Below, in pieces: positions 52,422 through 62,143 of a stretch of 64,000 nucleotides of DNA. Location of the stretch: positions 248,001-312,000 of the forward strand of contig CAWAHU010000003.1 in NCBI GenBank assembly GCA_963781955.1. The letters run 5' to 3'. The position numbers were made by a program, and so were the translations under genes. Below the pieces are notes generated by a model. That model saw only the letters and a program-made list of their open reading frames with translations, was not told the origin of the DNA and did no database searches. The stretch comes from Bog-473 sp963781955 (GTDB lineage Bacteria; Actinomycetota; Acidimicrobiia; Acidimicrobiales; RAAP-2). How positions within the stretch are numbered: position 1 is the stretch's first letter; each line of letters starts with the position of its first letter.

Positions 52422-53672
52422 ATGGGTGAGGACCTGCTCGGGGTCGACCTGACCGATCTGGACACCTTCGCCAACGGCTTCCCGCACGAGGTCTTCCGCC
52501 TCCACCGGGACACCGCGCCCGTCTGGTGGCACGAGCCGACCGGGCACACGCCCGACGGCGAGGGCTTCTGGTCGGTCGCCACCTACGACGAAGTGCTCCA
52601 GGTCCTCAACGACCCCCTCACCTACTCGTCGGAGACCGGGGGCGCCCGCCCCTACGGGGGGACGATCATCCAGGACCTCCCGGTGGCCGGCATCGTCCTC
52701 AACATGATGGACGACCCCCGCCACGCCCGCATCCGCCGGCTGGTGTCACGGGGACTCACGCCGGCAGCCGTGCGCGGCCTGGAGGAGGAGTTGCGCCGTC
52801 GCATGCGGCGGATCCTGGGGCGGGTTGGCGACGAGTGCGACTTCCTGATCGAAGTGGCAGCCGAGCTCCCGATGCAGGCCATCTGCCTCTTGCTCGGCAT
52901 CCCCGAGGACGACCGTCACGCGCTCTTCGACGCAGTGGAGCACATTTTCGATCCGCCCGACGAGTGCGACCTTCTGTCCATGAGCCCGCAGCGCCAGCGC
53001 GCCACTGATTTCCTGTCCTCCTACGGGGCCGCCCTGATCGAGGAGAAGCGCGCCCGCCCCGGACAGGACATGTTGTCGAGCGTGATCCACGCCGAACTGC
53101 CTGACGCCGATCCCCCGCGGCTCAGCGACGACGAGCTCTCCGCGTTCTTCTCGCTGCTCTTCTCGGCGGGTGCCGAGACGACGCGCAACGCGGTGGCCGG
53201 GTCCCTGGTGGCGTTCGTCGAGTGGCCCGAGCAGCTCGAGCTCCTACGGTCCGGGCGCGTCGCCATGGCGCCGGCCACCGAAGAGATCCTGCGTTGGACC
53301 ACGCCCTCGCCGTCGAAGCGCCGCACGGCGACGACGAGGTGCGAGCTCGGTGGCCACACGATCGAGGCGGGGCAGAAGGTTGTCGTCTGGGAGGGTTCGG
53401 CCAACCGGGACCCCCGCCGGTTCGACCGCCCCGACGAGTTTTGGTTGGCGCGCGACCCCAACCCGCACCTCGCCTTCGGCCACGGCGTGCATTTCTGCCT
53501 CGGTGCGCACCTGGCCCGGCTCGAGATCCGCGTCGCGCTCGAAGAGGTGCTCCGGTGGGCCGCCTCCTTCGAGCCGGACGGCCCCGTCGTCTGGACGCGT
53601 AGCAACCGCCATGCGGGCATCCGCCACCTGCCGATGCGCATCGGCCGCGCCGGTGCAGGCATCGACCCCTAG
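52422..53672 (+). CDS. Cytochrome P450
   Basis: The 416-residue P450 has AGAETTRNAVAG in the I helix, EEILRWTTPS (ExxR) and FGHGVHFCLGAHLARLEI with heme Cys at about residue 359. It resembles actinobacterial CYP125/CYP142-like or CYP124-like steroid and fatty-acid hydroxylases, but no KstR-like site is seen. GAGGA lies eight bases before the ATG. It is an orphan without ferredoxin next to it. Its stop codon overlaps the stop of the convergent esterase gene (CTAG). Confidence 0.87.
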   Translation: MGEDLLGVDLTDLDTFANGFPHEVFRLHRDTAPVWWHEPTGHTPDGEGFWSVATYDEVLQVLNDPLTYSSETGGARPYGGTIIQDLPVAGIVLNMMDDPRHARIRRLVSRGLTPAAVRGLEEELRRRMRRILGRVGDECDFLIEVAAELPMQAICLLLGIPEDDRHALFDAVEHIFDPPDECDLLSMSPQRQRATDFLSSYGAALIEEKRARPGQDMLSSVIHAELPDADPPRLSDDELSAFFSLLFSAGAETTRNAVAGSLVAFVEWPEQLELLRSGRVAMAPATEEILRWTTPSPSKRRTATTRCELGGHTIEAGQKVVVWEGSANRDPRRFDRPDEFWLARDPNPHLAFGHGVHFCLGAHLARLEIRVALEEVLRWAASFEPDGPVVWTRSNRHAGIRHLPMRIGRAGAGIDP

Positions 53673-55237
53673 CCGGACCGGCTGACGTCGAGCGGCAGGT
53701 GCCGCTCCAGCACGGCCAGCTCCTGGTCGCGGGGCGCCTCGACCAGCCCGGTGTCAGGCCCGAAGATCATCGTGGCCCGCCCGCCGGGGTCCCAGGGTCG
53801 CCACTCGCCGATGCCCTCGTGCCCCGGACTGCCGCCGGCGGCGAAGGCGAGCCACGCCTGCTGCATCTGTGCAGACAGCCGTTCAACATCGGGGCCGCTG
53901 CCCGAGAAGAGCTGCACCACGGGCCGGTCCACCGTGCCGAACACGAAGGGCAGCTCGAGAGCGTGGCAGGACCCGAGGATCCCGCCCAGCGCGGGCGACT
54001 CCCATTCGAACAGGTACACGAAGGCGCGCGCGCCGCTCCCCACGTGGGCGGCCGCCAGTTGGAGGCTGGGCCAGCGAAACACGATGTCCGTGCCCGCGGC
54101 CACCCATATGTCGGACGGCTCCACCGGCTCGGACCGAGCCAGCCGGGCCGTCCGGTAGGCCTCGATCACCCCACGGGGCGCCACGCGCGGCAACGCGTCG
54201 GCGAGCCGGCGCTCCACGCCCGCATCGTCGAGGGCCCAGAACGAAGGATCCCCGAGCCCGTAGAAGCGGAGCTCGTCCCGGTTGGTGCCGATGAGGAGGT
54301 CGACGCGCTCGGCGCTGCCCGCGGCCACCGCCTCGAGCGGGTGTCGGGTCAGGAAGGTCCCGTCGACGACGGGCAGGAACGGGAGCGGAAGAGTGCCCGG
54401 CTCGGGCGGGTGGCGGCGGACCTCCTCGGCCGCGGCCACCAGCTCGGCGGCCGGGACTCGCTCGAGCGACGCCCGGCCCAACGTGGAGAGCCCCAGCACC
54501 GCCAACATCCGCTCGGCTGAGCGCTCCGCCTCCGCGACCGTGTGCACGTGCGGCGCGCCGCTCTGCACCACGGCGCGCCGGAACAAGCCCGCCGCCGACG
54601 GTACGCCGAGCAGCGCCGTGATGCTGAACGCCCCCGCGGACTCCCCGAAGACGGTGATGCTCGTCGGGTCGCCCCCGAACGCCGCGATGTTGTCGCGCAC
54701 CCAGCGCAGCGCGGCCACCTGGTCGTGGAGGCCCCAGTTGCCCACGAACCCCTGCGGGTCCGCCAACGAGCGGTGCCCGAGGAACCCCAGTGCACCCAAT
54801 CGGTAGTTGATCGTCACCACCACGGCGTCGCCGCTGCGGACGAGATTGCCCCCGCGGTAGAGGAAGACCGAGCCGCTCCCCGATGTGAACCCGCCGCCGT
54901 GGATGAACACCATGACCGGGCGGCCGGCGCCCGGCGGCACTGGCTCAGCCGGGAGCTCCCGGGTCCACACGTTGAGGGACAGGCAGTCCTCACTCTGGAG
55001 TTCCGAAGCGTCGGGGTCCCCCGGGACGATCGCACCGGGGGCCGAGGCGGCCTGTGGCGCGATGGGTCCGAAGTCCGACGCGTCGCGGACCGCGGTCCAC
55101 GGCTCGGCCGGTTGAGGCGGGCGCCAACGGAGAGCGCCCACGGGCGCCCGTGCGTACGGGACGCCCGAGAAGGACCACAGGTCGCCCCGCCGGACGCCTC
55201 TGAGCCGCCCCTCGGTCACGCTCACCACACCCCGCAC
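53669..55237 (-). CDS. Type B carboxylesterase
   Basis: The roughly 522-residue alpha/beta hydrolase has the oxyanion hole VFIHGGGFTSGSG, the nucleophile elbow TVFGESAGAFS, and a C-terminal SCHALELPFVFG holding the catalytic His, with an acidic residue in the GTNRDELRFYG region. The CLSLNVWT motif is typical of the family. No signal peptide is obvious. The GTG at 55237 is chosen by homology; a TTG at 55273 would add 12 residues. It shares a four-base stop overlap with the P450. Confidence 0.86.
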   Translation of the reverse strand: MRGVVSVTEGRLRGVRRGDLWSFSGVPYARAPVGALRWRPPQPAEPWTAVRDASDFGPIAPQAASAPGAIVPGDPDASELQSEDCLSLNVWTRELPAEPVPPGAGRPVMVFIHGGGFTSGSGSVFLYRGGNLVRSGDAVVVTINYRLGALGFLGHRSLADPQGFVGNWGLHDQVAALRWVRDNIAAFGGDPTSITVFGESAGAFSITALLGVPSAAGLFRRAVVQSGAPHVHTVAEAERSAERMLAVLGLSTLGRASLERVPAAELVAAAEEVRRHPPEPGTLPLPFLPVVDGTFLTRHPLEAVAAGSAERVDLLIGTNRDELRFYGLGDPSFWALDDAGVERRLADALPRVAPRGVIEAYRTARLARSEPVEPSDIWVAAGTDIVFRWPSLQLAAAHVGSGARAFVYLFEWESPALGGILGSCHALELPFVFGTVDRPVVQLFSGSGPDVERLSAQMQQAWLAFAAGGSPGHEGIGEWRPWDPGGRATMIFGPDTGLVEAPRDQELAVLERHLPLDVSRSG

Positions 55238-55309
55238 ACTCGGGACCCTACGAACCGGCACGGCCCGGGTCAATCGAGCCAGTCAAGCCACCGGCACGAG
55301 CTGCCGATT

Positions 55310-56620
55310 GTGACAGAGGTGAGCTGTGCGCGAACCCCCTCCACACGCGGACAGACAACGGCCCCACGTCGATCCGGCAACGACTCGGCCGGTACGGTCG
55401 CGCCCTCGGCCACGCTCCTCGTCGCGCTCCTCGTCGCGCTCCTCGCGCTGCTGCCCACCACGGGCACCGGGGCCGCACCGCCGACCACGGTTCCTGGCCC
55501 GGCGCCGAACCAGTCCCAGATCAATGCGACGCAGTCACAAGTGACACAGATCGAGAGCACCTTGGCACAGGAGGAGCAGCAGACGGCCGTCCTCGATGAC
55601 CGCTACAACACCGCCATGGAGGACCTGCAGAACGCGCAGAACGCGCTGCAGAGCGTCGAGGCCGCCCTGGTGCGCACGCGCTCGGCCGTGGCGGCGGACA
55701 AGAAGCTCGTGGCTGATGACGCCGTGGGCGCCTACGTCTACGGGACCCCCTCGACCGGGGTCACCTCATACTTCGACACGACGGCCTCGCTGAGCCAGGC
55801 CCGCTCGCAATACACCGAGGAGATAGTCGGGAACCTGACCCGCGACGAGCAGTCGCTCCAACGCTCCGAGGCGGAGCTCCAAGCTCAAGAGACTCAGCAG
55901 CAGGCCGCGACGGCACAAGCGCAGCAGGCGGCCGGCCAGGCCAAGTCGCTCGCGCAGGCGAACGCGCAGGCGGCCGCGGCGACCATGGCGACGCTCCATC
56001 AGGCGCAGGGGCACTTGGCACAGGAAGTGGCGCAGGCAGCCGTGGAAGAGGCGCGCCAGGCGGCGGCGGCGGCCAGCGCCACCACCAGCCCGGCGCAGAA
56101 GCAACAGGCCACGGCCGCCGCGGCCGCGGCCACGGCGGTGGCGGGGACCGTCGGCGGCACGTCGGGGGCGGCGGCGGCCACGGCCGCGGCCAACCAGGCC
56201 GTCGGCTCACCGGGGCCGGTGGGCGGATCCTCCTCGGGAACCTCCGCCGGCGTCGCCGCCGTACGAGCTGCGGTTTCCCAGCTCGGCGTGCCCTACGTCT
56301 GGGGCGGCGAGCAGAAGGGAGTGGGGTTTGACTGCTCGGGACTCGTGCAGTGGGCCTGGGCCCAGGCCGGCGTCTCCATCCCCCGCACGTCGGAGTCGCA
56401 GTGGCCGGCGCTGACACACGTCTCGCTCGACGCATTGCAGCCCGGCGACCTGCTCTTCTACTTGAACCTGGATGGCGACAACCAGGTGGACCACGTCGTC
56501 ATGTACGCCGGTTCAGGCCCCTACGGAACCCAGACGGTGATCCAGGCGCCCTTCACCGGTGCCACCGTCTCGTACTCGCCCATCTTCACCGGGGGTCTCA
56601 TCGGGGCGGCCCGCCCCTGA
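55310..56620 (+). CDS. Secreted NlpC/P60 (C40) peptidoglycan endopeptidase with coiled coil
   Basis: The 436-residue protein has a signal-like helix (LLVALLVALLALLPTTG), a long coiled coil (about residues 70-240, rich in Gln/Ala), an Ala/Gly-rich linker and a C-terminal NlpC/P60 domain. The domain has GVPYVWGG, the nucleophile in FDCSGLVQWAW and the His in VDHVVMYAG. The layout matches RipA/cell-separation hydrolases, which cut stem peptides in the septum. Starts at 55310 or 55319 (both GTG) are possible. Activation presumably needs release of the coiled coil. Confidence 0.85.
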   Translation: MTEVSCARTPSTRGQTTAPRRSGNDSAGTVAPSATLLVALLVALLALLPTTGTGAAPPTTVPGPAPNQSQINATQSQVTQIESTLAQEEQQTAVLDDRYNTAMEDLQNAQNALQSVEAALVRTRSAVAADKKLVADDAVGAYVYGTPSTGVTSYFDTTASLSQARSQYTEEIVGNLTRDEQSLQRSEAELQAQETQQQAATAQAQQAAGQAKSLAQANAQAAAATMATLHQAQGHLAQEVAQAAVEEARQAAAAASATTSPAQKQQATAAAAAATAVAGTVGGTSGAAAATAAANQAVGSPGPVGGSSSGTSAGVAAVRAAVSQLGVPYVWGGEQKGVGFDCSGLVQWAWAQAGVSIPRTSESQWPALTHVSLDALQPGDLLFYLNLDGDNQVDHVVMYAGSGPYGTQTVIQAPFTGATVSYSPIFTGGLIGAARP

Positions 56621-56651
56621 GCACCCGGGGTCTGGTGGCCGGCCCGGTCGA

Positions 56652-56657
56652 TACGAT
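56652..56657 (+). promoter_or_regulatory. Minus-10 TACGAT, leaderless start of acyltransferase gene
   Basis: TACGAT is followed by six bases and the GTG at 56664, with no Shine-Dalgarno. Confidence 0.5.
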
Positions 56658-56663
56658 GACCCG

Positions 56664-57545
56664 GTGGCCAGCGGGCGCCAGGTGATCAGCGAGCAGGACC
56701 GATCGACCGAGATCGTGCCGCTCCGCTTCCCTGACCGCGAACCCGAGGAGCTCGACGACCCGCGCCTGTCCGACGTCGACGAGTGGGGACGCTCCGAGCG
56801 CACCAGGGCGCTGGCGCGCGCGCTCTACGAGCCCTTGTACTCGAAGTGGTTCCGAGCCGAATGGGACGGACTGGAGAAGATCCCGGTCGACGGCGGCGCG
56901 TTGCTCGTCGCCAACCATGCCGGCGCCATCCCCTCCGACGCCCCCGTCATCATGCACGGGATCGAGAAGGAGCTCGGGCGTCCCGTCTACGGGCTGGCCG
57001 ACTACTTCTTCCGCACCCTGCCCGTCGTCGGGACGTTGTGGGCGCGGGCAGGGGGTGTCTCCGCTCGCCCGGCCAACGCGTACCGGCTGCTGAAGGAGCA
57101 GCAGCAACTGGCTCTCGTGTTCCCCGAGGGCACCAAGGGGCCCTCGAAGTCCTTCACCGACCGCTACCAGCTGCGCCGCTTCGGGCGGGGGGGCTTCGTC
57201 GAGATCGCCATGCGCGCGGGCGTGCCGGTGGTCCCGATCGCCGTCGTCGGATCGGAGGAGGCCATGCCGGTGTTGCTCAGGCTGCCGGCGGTGTCGCGGG
57301 CCCTCGGCCTGCCCTACTTCCCGGTCACCGCCAACCTGCTGGCCTTCGGACCCGTGGGGATCGTGCTGCCCTTCCCGGCGAAGTTCAAGTTGCGCGTGCT
57401 CGACCCCATCCGGTTCGACGTCCCTCCCAACCAGGAGCGCTACTCGAAGAGCCGCGTCATGGAGGAGTCCGAGCGCGTGCGGTCCGAGCTCCAGGAGGCG
57501 ATCTACGACATGCTGCGTGACCGCCGCAGCGTGTGGTTCGGCTGA
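56664..57545 (+). CDS. PlsC-like acyltransferase
   Basis: The 293-residue product contains VANHAGAIPSDAPV (the acyltransferase HxxxxD-type motif in its Rv0502-like form), LVFPEGTKGPSKSF (FPEGT) and VPVVPIAVVGSEEAMP. It probably acylates a lysophospholipid or glycerolipid at the membrane. It is followed after six bases by an epimerase gene, the same pair as Rv0502 and galE2 (Rv0501) in mycobacteria. The GTG start follows TACGAT by six bases. Confidence 0.84.
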   Translation: MASGRQVISEQDRSTEIVPLRFPDREPEELDDPRLSDVDEWGRSERTRALARALYEPLYSKWFRAEWDGLEKIPVDGGALLVANHAGAIPSDAPVIMHGIEKELGRPVYGLADYFFRTLPVVGTLWARAGGVSARPANAYRLLKEQQQLALVFPEGTKGPSKSFTDRYQLRRFGRGGFVEIAMRAGVPVVPIAVVGSEEAMPVLLRLPAVSRALGLPYFPVTANLLAFGPVGIVLPFPAKFKLRVLDPIRFDVPPNQERYSKSRVMEESERVRSELQEAIYDMLRDRRSVWFG

Positions 57546-57551
57546 GCGACG

Positions 57552-58589
57552 GTGGCGCGCCGCATCCTCGTCACCGGGGCCGACACGTTCTGGGGTGGGC
57601 GCATGGTGCAGGCGCTCGAGAGCGAGCCCGGCATGGACGTCATCCTGGGCCTCGGTACCCGGGCGCCCACGGTGCCCTTCGAACGGGCCGAGTTCGTGCG
57701 GGCGGACCAGAACTACGCCATCCTCAACCGCATCGTGAAGGCGACACAGGTCGACACCATCCTGCACACGTTCATGATCACGAACTCCACCACGGTGCCC
57801 CGGCGTGCCATGCACGAGATCAACGTCATCGGCACCATGAACCTGCTGGCTGCCGCCGGCGCGGCTGGTTCTTCGGTACGGCACATCGTGGTCAAGTCGT
57901 CGACACTCGTCTACGGCTCTGCCGCCAGCAACCCCAACACCTTCGCCGAGGACACACCGCGTACCGCATCGCTGAAGAGCGGCGTGGAGCGCGCCCTGGT
58001 CGAGGCCGAGTCCCTGGTGCGCGACTTCTCGGAGGACAACCCAGGTACCAGAGTCAGCGTCCTCCGCTTCGCCAATGTGCTCAGCACCCATCTGACCACC
58101 CCGATCAGCCGGCTCCTGGCCCGGCCGGTGTGCCCGGCGATCTTCGGCTTCGACCCCCTCCTCCAGTTCCTCCAAGAGGAGGACGTCGTCCGGGCGCTGC
58201 TCCACGTCACACGGGACGGGATCCCCGGGCTGTACAACGTGGCGGCCGACGGACGACTGCCCTGGAGCGAGGTGGCGGCGATCTGCGGGACCAGGCTGGT
58301 GCCGATCTCGCCGTACGGCCTCTTCGGCCTGCACCCCCTCGCCCGCCTCTTCGACGTGCCCGAGGAGCTCTTCGACCTGCTGCGCTACGGCCGGGGTGTC
58401 GACACCCGCCGTTTGGCGTCGACCGGGTTCTCCTACAGCACCACCAGCGCCGGCGCCGTGCACGGGTTCATCCGGGCCCTGCGGCTGCGCCGGCAGTCAG
58501 GCCGCGTGCCGATGTCCTACACGTACGAGCACGACGTGGAGCAGTTCTTCCGGCACTCGCCGTCGGTGGTGAACGCGTCCGACACCTGA
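57552..58589 (+). CDS. NAD-dependent epimerase-like SDR (Rv0501/GalE2-like)
   Basis: The 345-residue protein starts VARRILVTGADTFWGGRMVQ, an unusual Rossmann motif with FW, and has INVIGTMNLLAAAGAAG and VKSSTLVYGSAAS, where the usual Tyr-xxx-Lys dyad is not evident. The missing dyad suggests loss of classical epimerase activity. It is cotranscribed with the PlsC-like gene. The role is unknown; association with membrane lipid or envelope synthesis is inferred from the pair. Confidence 0.8.
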   Translation: MARRILVTGADTFWGGRMVQALESEPGMDVILGLGTRAPTVPFERAEFVRADQNYAILNRIVKATQVDTILHTFMITNSTTVPRRAMHEINVIGTMNLLAAAGAAGSSVRHIVVKSSTLVYGSAASNPNTFAEDTPRTASLKSGVERALVEAESLVRDFSEDNPGTRVSVLRFANVLSTHLTTPISRLLARPVCPAIFGFDPLLQFLQEEDVVRALLHVTRDGIPGLYNVAADGRLPWSEVAAICGTRLVPISPYGLFGLHPLARLFDVPEELFDLLRYGRGVDTRRLASTGFSYSTTSAGAVHGFIRALRLRRQSGRVPMSYTYEHDVEQFFRHSPSVVNASDT

Positions 58590-58626
58590 GCAGACCGCCC
58601 CGGGGGCACGGCCGACCCGGCGCCGC

Positions 58627-59247
58627 TCAGTCGCCGATCCAAGCGGCCGCCAGCTCGGCCCGCCGCTCCGCCCACTCTTCGGCCGTGATGGCGTAGCGCA
58701 CGTGGTCCTCCCATACACCGTCGATCTCGAGGAACCGCAACGCCACCCCCTCCTCGCGAATACCGAGCTTCTCCATGACGCGCCGGCTGGCCCGGTTCCT
58801 CGGGATGATGGAGATCTCGACGCGGTGCAGGGAGATCGCCTCGAAGGCGAAGCGAAGAGCCACCACGACTGCCTCGGGGACGAGGCTGCGGCCGGCCAGA
58901 GCCTCGTCGACCCAGTAGCCGATGAAGCCCGCCTGGAACGGCCCGCGCTGGATCGACGACAACGTGACCTCGCCGGCGAAGCGCTCGCCCACGAAGATGC
59001 CGAAGCCGTAACCGGTTCCCAGGTGGCGCTCGCGCTCGCGGATGCCACAGCGGGCGGCGAAGCTCGACCGGTCCTCGGAGGGGACGGGCGCCCCCTTCGG
59101 CCGCGGCTCCCAGCGCAGCAGCCAATCGGCGCAACGCGTGCGCACCTCGTGCCAGGCCGGGAAGTCGTCCTCGGTGAGCGAGCGCAGGAAGACCCGGCGG
59201 CCGCGAAGCTCGAGCGGCGCGTGGCGTGCGGCGCGGGCGGCGGTCAT
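58627..59247 (-). CDS. GNAT acetyltransferase, RimJ/RimL type
   Basis: The 206-residue protein has LRGRRVFLRSLTEDDFPAWH, GFIGYWVDEALAGRSL (acetyl-CoA loop), HRVEISIIPRNRASRRVMEK and LGIREEGVALRFLEIDG. This is the pattern of ribosomal-protein or general N-terminal acetyltransferases. Its ATG overlaps the stop of the aminotransferase (ATGA). The substrate is not predictable from sequence. Confidence 0.87.
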   Translation of the reverse strand: MTAARAARHAPLELRGRRVFLRSLTEDDFPAWHEVRTRCADWLLRWEPRPKGAPVPSEDRSSFAARCGIRERERHLGTGYGFGIFVGERFAGEVTLSSIQRGPFQAGFIGYWVDEALAGRSLVPEAVVVALRFAFEAISLHRVEISIIPRNRASRRVMEKLGIREEGVALRFLEIDGVWEDHVRYAITAEEWAERRAELAAAWIGD

Positions 59248-60335
59248 CGCCCCAGCACCTCCCGAAGCGCCTCGAGTAGCGCGAACACGTTGCGGCGGCG
59301 CGCCACGTTGCCCATGCATCCGATGCGCCACACCCGGCCGGCGAGCTGCCCGGCCCCGGCGCCGATCTCGATCCCGTACGTCTCGAGGAGCGCCCGCCGG
59401 CAACCGGCCTCGTCCACACCCTCGGGCACCTTGACCGTGGTGAGCTGGGGCAGCCGGTGGGCGGGGTCCCGGACGTGGAGCTCGAGACCCAGCCGCTCCA
59501 AGCCTCGCTGGAGCGCGGCACCACAGTCGGCGTGACGCGCCCACGCACACCCGAGACCCTCGTCGAGCACCGCACCCAGGCCGGCGTGCAGGGCGGCCAC
59601 CATCGCCACGGGGGCCGTGTGGTGGTACACGCGCCCCGACCCGGCGGCATCGTTGACGTAGCGCGCCAGCAGGTTCAGGTCCAGGTACCAACTCGACGGG
59701 CGCTCCACCATCCGATGCAGGGCGCGCGGCGACACGGTCATGGGCGCCAGGCCGGGCGGGACGCCGAGGCACTTCTGCGTGCCGCTGTAGGCCACATCGA
59801 CGCCCCACCCGTCGACGTCGACGGGGATGCCACCCAACGAGGTGACCGCGTCCACCACCAGCAGGGCGTCGCCCTTGCCCCGGCCGAGCGGCTCCACGTC
59901 GTTGCGCACGCCGGTCGAGGTCTCGGCGTGCACGACGGCGATGATCGCCGGGGCCCGGTGCGCCGCCAGGAGAGCCTCAGGGTCGATTGGTTCGCCCCAG
60001 GGCGCGTCCACCCGCACGACCTCGGCGCCGTGACGGCCTGCCACCTCGCACATCCGCTCGCCGAACACCCCGTTGACCCCGACGACGACGGCGTCACCCG
60101 GGCGGACGAAGTTGACGAAGGACGCCTCCATCCCCGCCGACCCGGTTCCGCTGACCGGCAGTGTCAAGGCGTTCGACGTCGTGAAGACACGCCGGAGGCG
60201 GTCGTTCGTCTCGTCGAGGAGCGACAGGAACTGCGGATCGAGGTGCCCGACCACCGGCCCGGCCAGGGCCATCGTCACCTCCGGGTACGGATTGGATGGC
60301 CCAGGCCCCATGAGGAGGCGTTCGGAGATCCCCAC
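59244..60335 (-). CDS. Class V aminotransferase, serine-glyoxylate/alanine-glyoxylate type
   Basis: The 363-residue PLP enzyme has LLMGPGPSNPYPEV, SGTGSAGMEASFVNF, VDAVTSLGGIPVDVD and the Schiff-base lysine in YSGTQKCLGVPPGL. It would transaminate glyoxylate or pyruvate with serine or alanine. It starts with GTG at 60335 and is translationally coupled to the GNAT gene. It is divergent from the terminal glycosyltransferase cluster. Confidence 0.88.
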   Translation of the reverse strand: MGISERLLMGPGPSNPYPEVTMALAGPVVGHLDPQFLSLLDETNDRLRRVFTTSNALTLPVSGTGSAGMEASFVNFVRPGDAVVVGVNGVFGERMCEVAGRHGAEVVRVDAPWGEPIDPEALLAAHRAPAIIAVVHAETSTGVRNDVEPLGRGKGDALLVVDAVTSLGGIPVDVDGWGVDVAYSGTQKCLGVPPGLAPMTVSPRALHRMVERPSSWYLDLNLLARYVNDAAGSGRVYHHTAPVAMVAALHAGLGAVLDEGLGCAWARHADCGAALQRGLERLGLELHVRDPAHRLPQLTTVKVPEGVDEAGCRRALLETYGIEIGAGAGQLAGRVWRIGCMGNVARRRNVFALLEALREVLGR

Positions 60336-60397
60336 GGGCGCATCGTTTCAGGTCCGCGCTCGCCTGCGCAACGCGGAGCCTGAGCGCGGTGCCCGTA

Positions 60398-60403
60398 TAG
60401 ATT
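60398..60403 (+). promoter_or_regulatory. Minus-10 TAGATT, leaderless start of GT2 gene
   Basis: TAGATT is followed by six bases and the GTG at 60410, with no Shine-Dalgarno. Confidence 0.45.
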
Positions 60404-60409
60404 GCCTGC

Positions 60410-62143
60410 GTGGAACGGGTGCTCTTCGCCCCACCGGAAGCGCCGCCACTGCCCCCCGATGTGGCGCGGGATCCCTGGTGGTACTCCGAGTGGGTCCGCA
60501 ACCGCGAGCACGAGCGCACCTCCCGGCCACTCCGCGTGCCCGTCGGTGCGCCGTCTCTGTGCCTCTTGATGGTGGTGGGCGACGCCGACACCCGGGCGAT
60601 CACTCGCTCGCTGGGCGCGCTGCGCCGGCAGACCAGCGCTCGCTGGACACTGACGGCCGTCACCGCCGCGGACCGGGGTCCCGAGGTCGAGGCCCTGGTC
60701 CGCGCGTCGTCGACGTGGCGGTCGCGGCGGCGCATGCGTTGCCTCGTGGCCGGCGAGGGCACACCCGACCACGAGCTCCTCCGTGCCGGCCTGTCGGTGG
60801 CGGGCGGACACCCGGTCGCGCTGCTCTTCCCGGGGGACGTCTGGGCCCCTGATGCCGTGGCCCTGCTCGGCGGCGCACTGACGACCGGCGGCGTCGTCTA
60901 CGCCGACGAGGACATCCTGCGAGACGACGGCACCCACGTGGACCCGAAGCTCAAGCCCGACCACTCCCCGGACTTCCTCCTCACGACCGCGTTCGTGGGC
61001 CGCCCGCTCGCCGTGGGCGCCGGGCTGGTGGGCATGCTGACCGGCGTGGACACCGACGGCGCGGCGCTCGAGCACGACTGCGCCTTGCGCGCCTGCGACG
61101 CCGCGTCCTCTGTGACCCACGTCTCGGAGGTCCTGTGCCACCGGACCCTGCCACGCGGCCCCATAGCCCAGAGCAAGCCCTCCCTCCGTCAGGTCGAAGA
61201 GGCCCTGCGCCGCCACGGCGAAGTGGGATCGGTCCACCAGGGTCCGACGCCGGGCACCTACCGAATCGCCCGTGCCCGTCCGGCCGGGATCGTGACGAGC
61301 ATCGTGATCCCGTTCCGCGACGAGCCCTGCCTGCTGCGAACGTGCGTCGAGTCGATCCGCAGCACCACGACCGCCGACCGTGTCGAGCTGCTCCTGGTCG
61401 ACAACGGTTCGACCGACCTCGAGACCCTCACCCTGATCGAACGGCTGGTGGAGCGCCCAAGGGTCCGGGTCCTGCGAGACGACCGCCCCTTCAACTGGGC
61501 CCGCCTGAACAACGCCGCCGCGGCCGGCGCCCGGGGCGATGTCCTGCTGTTCCTCAACAATGACATCGAGGCGCACCGCTCGGGTTGGCTCGACGCGCTG
61601 TGTGCACAGGTGATCAGGCCCACGATCGGCGCGGTCGGTGCCCGGCTGCGCTACCCCGGCGGCCGGCTGCAGCACTGCGGGATCGTCGTCGGGATGACCG
61701 GTGCCGCCGGCCACCCCTTGGCCGGGCTCGCGCCAGGTGAGCCCGGGTACCTCGGCCTGGCCACCGCCACCCGCGAGTGCTCGGCCGTGACCGGCGCCTG
61801 CCTGGCGACCCGCAGAGCTGTCTTCGAGGAGCTCGGAGGCTTCGACGAGCTCCTCGGCGTCGATCTCAACGACGTCGACTACTGCCTTCGCGCCTGGACG
61901 GCGGGATACCGCACGCTCTTCGAGCCGAATGCCGAGCTCGTGCACCACGAGTCCCCGAGTCGGGGCACGGCCGGTGGGGTCGACGACATCGTCAATTTCG
62001 TCGAGAGGTGGAGCGGGTACATTAGCGAGGGAGACCGCTACTTCAATCGACGTCTCACCCGCGCCGACACCTCGTGCGGTCTGGCCCGGCCGGACGAAGA
62101 GGACTCCTGGAAACGATGGCACTCGATCCTCACCGAGCGGTAG
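60410..62143 (+). CDS. Glycosyltransferase family 2 (polysaccharide type)
   Basis: The 577-residue protein has a degenerate GT2-like N-terminal half (VVYADEDILRDDGTHVDPKL) and a full GT2 domain from about residue 298: IVTSIVIPFRDEPCLLRTCV, LLVDNGSTDLETL, LLFLNNDIEAHRSGWLDAL (DxD-like NND), VTGACLATRRAVFEELGGFD and VDLNDVDYCLRAW. The two-domain layout is typical of rhamnosyltransferase-type enzymes making O-polysaccharide. It overlaps the next gene by 28 bases. Confidence 0.87.
   Translation: MERVLFAPPEAPPLPPDVARDPWWYSEWVRNREHERTSRPLRVPVGAPSLCLLMVVGDADTRAITRSLGALRRQTSARWTLTAVTAADRGPEVEALVRASSTWRSRRRMRCLVAGEGTPDHELLRAGLSVAGGHPVALLFPGDVWAPDAVALLGGALTTGGVVYADEDILRDDGTHVDPKLKPDHSPDFLLTTAFVGRPLAVGAGLVGMLTGVDTDGAALEHDCALRACDAASSVTHVSEVLCHRTLPRGPIAQSKPSLRQVEEALRRHGEVGSVHQGPTPGTYRIARARPAGIVTSIVIPFRDEPCLLRTCVESIRSTTTADRVELLLVDNGSTDLETLTLIERLVERPRVRVLRDDRPFNWARLNNAAAAGARGDVLLFLNNDIEAHRSGWLDALCAQVIRPTIGAVGARLRYPGGRLQHCGIVVGMTGAAGHPLAGLAPGEPGYLGLATATRECSAVTGACLATRRAVFEELGGFDELLGVDLNDVDYCLRAWTAGYRTLFEPNAELVHHESPSRGTAGGVDDIVNFVERWSGYISEGDRYFNRRLTRADTSCGLARPDEEDSWKRWHSILTER

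Noticed and set aside
54542..55309. Upstream extension of the NlpC/P60 gene
   Set aside because: The open frame runs antisense through the carboxylesterase and contains no signal peptide; the signal peptide appears only after 55310.
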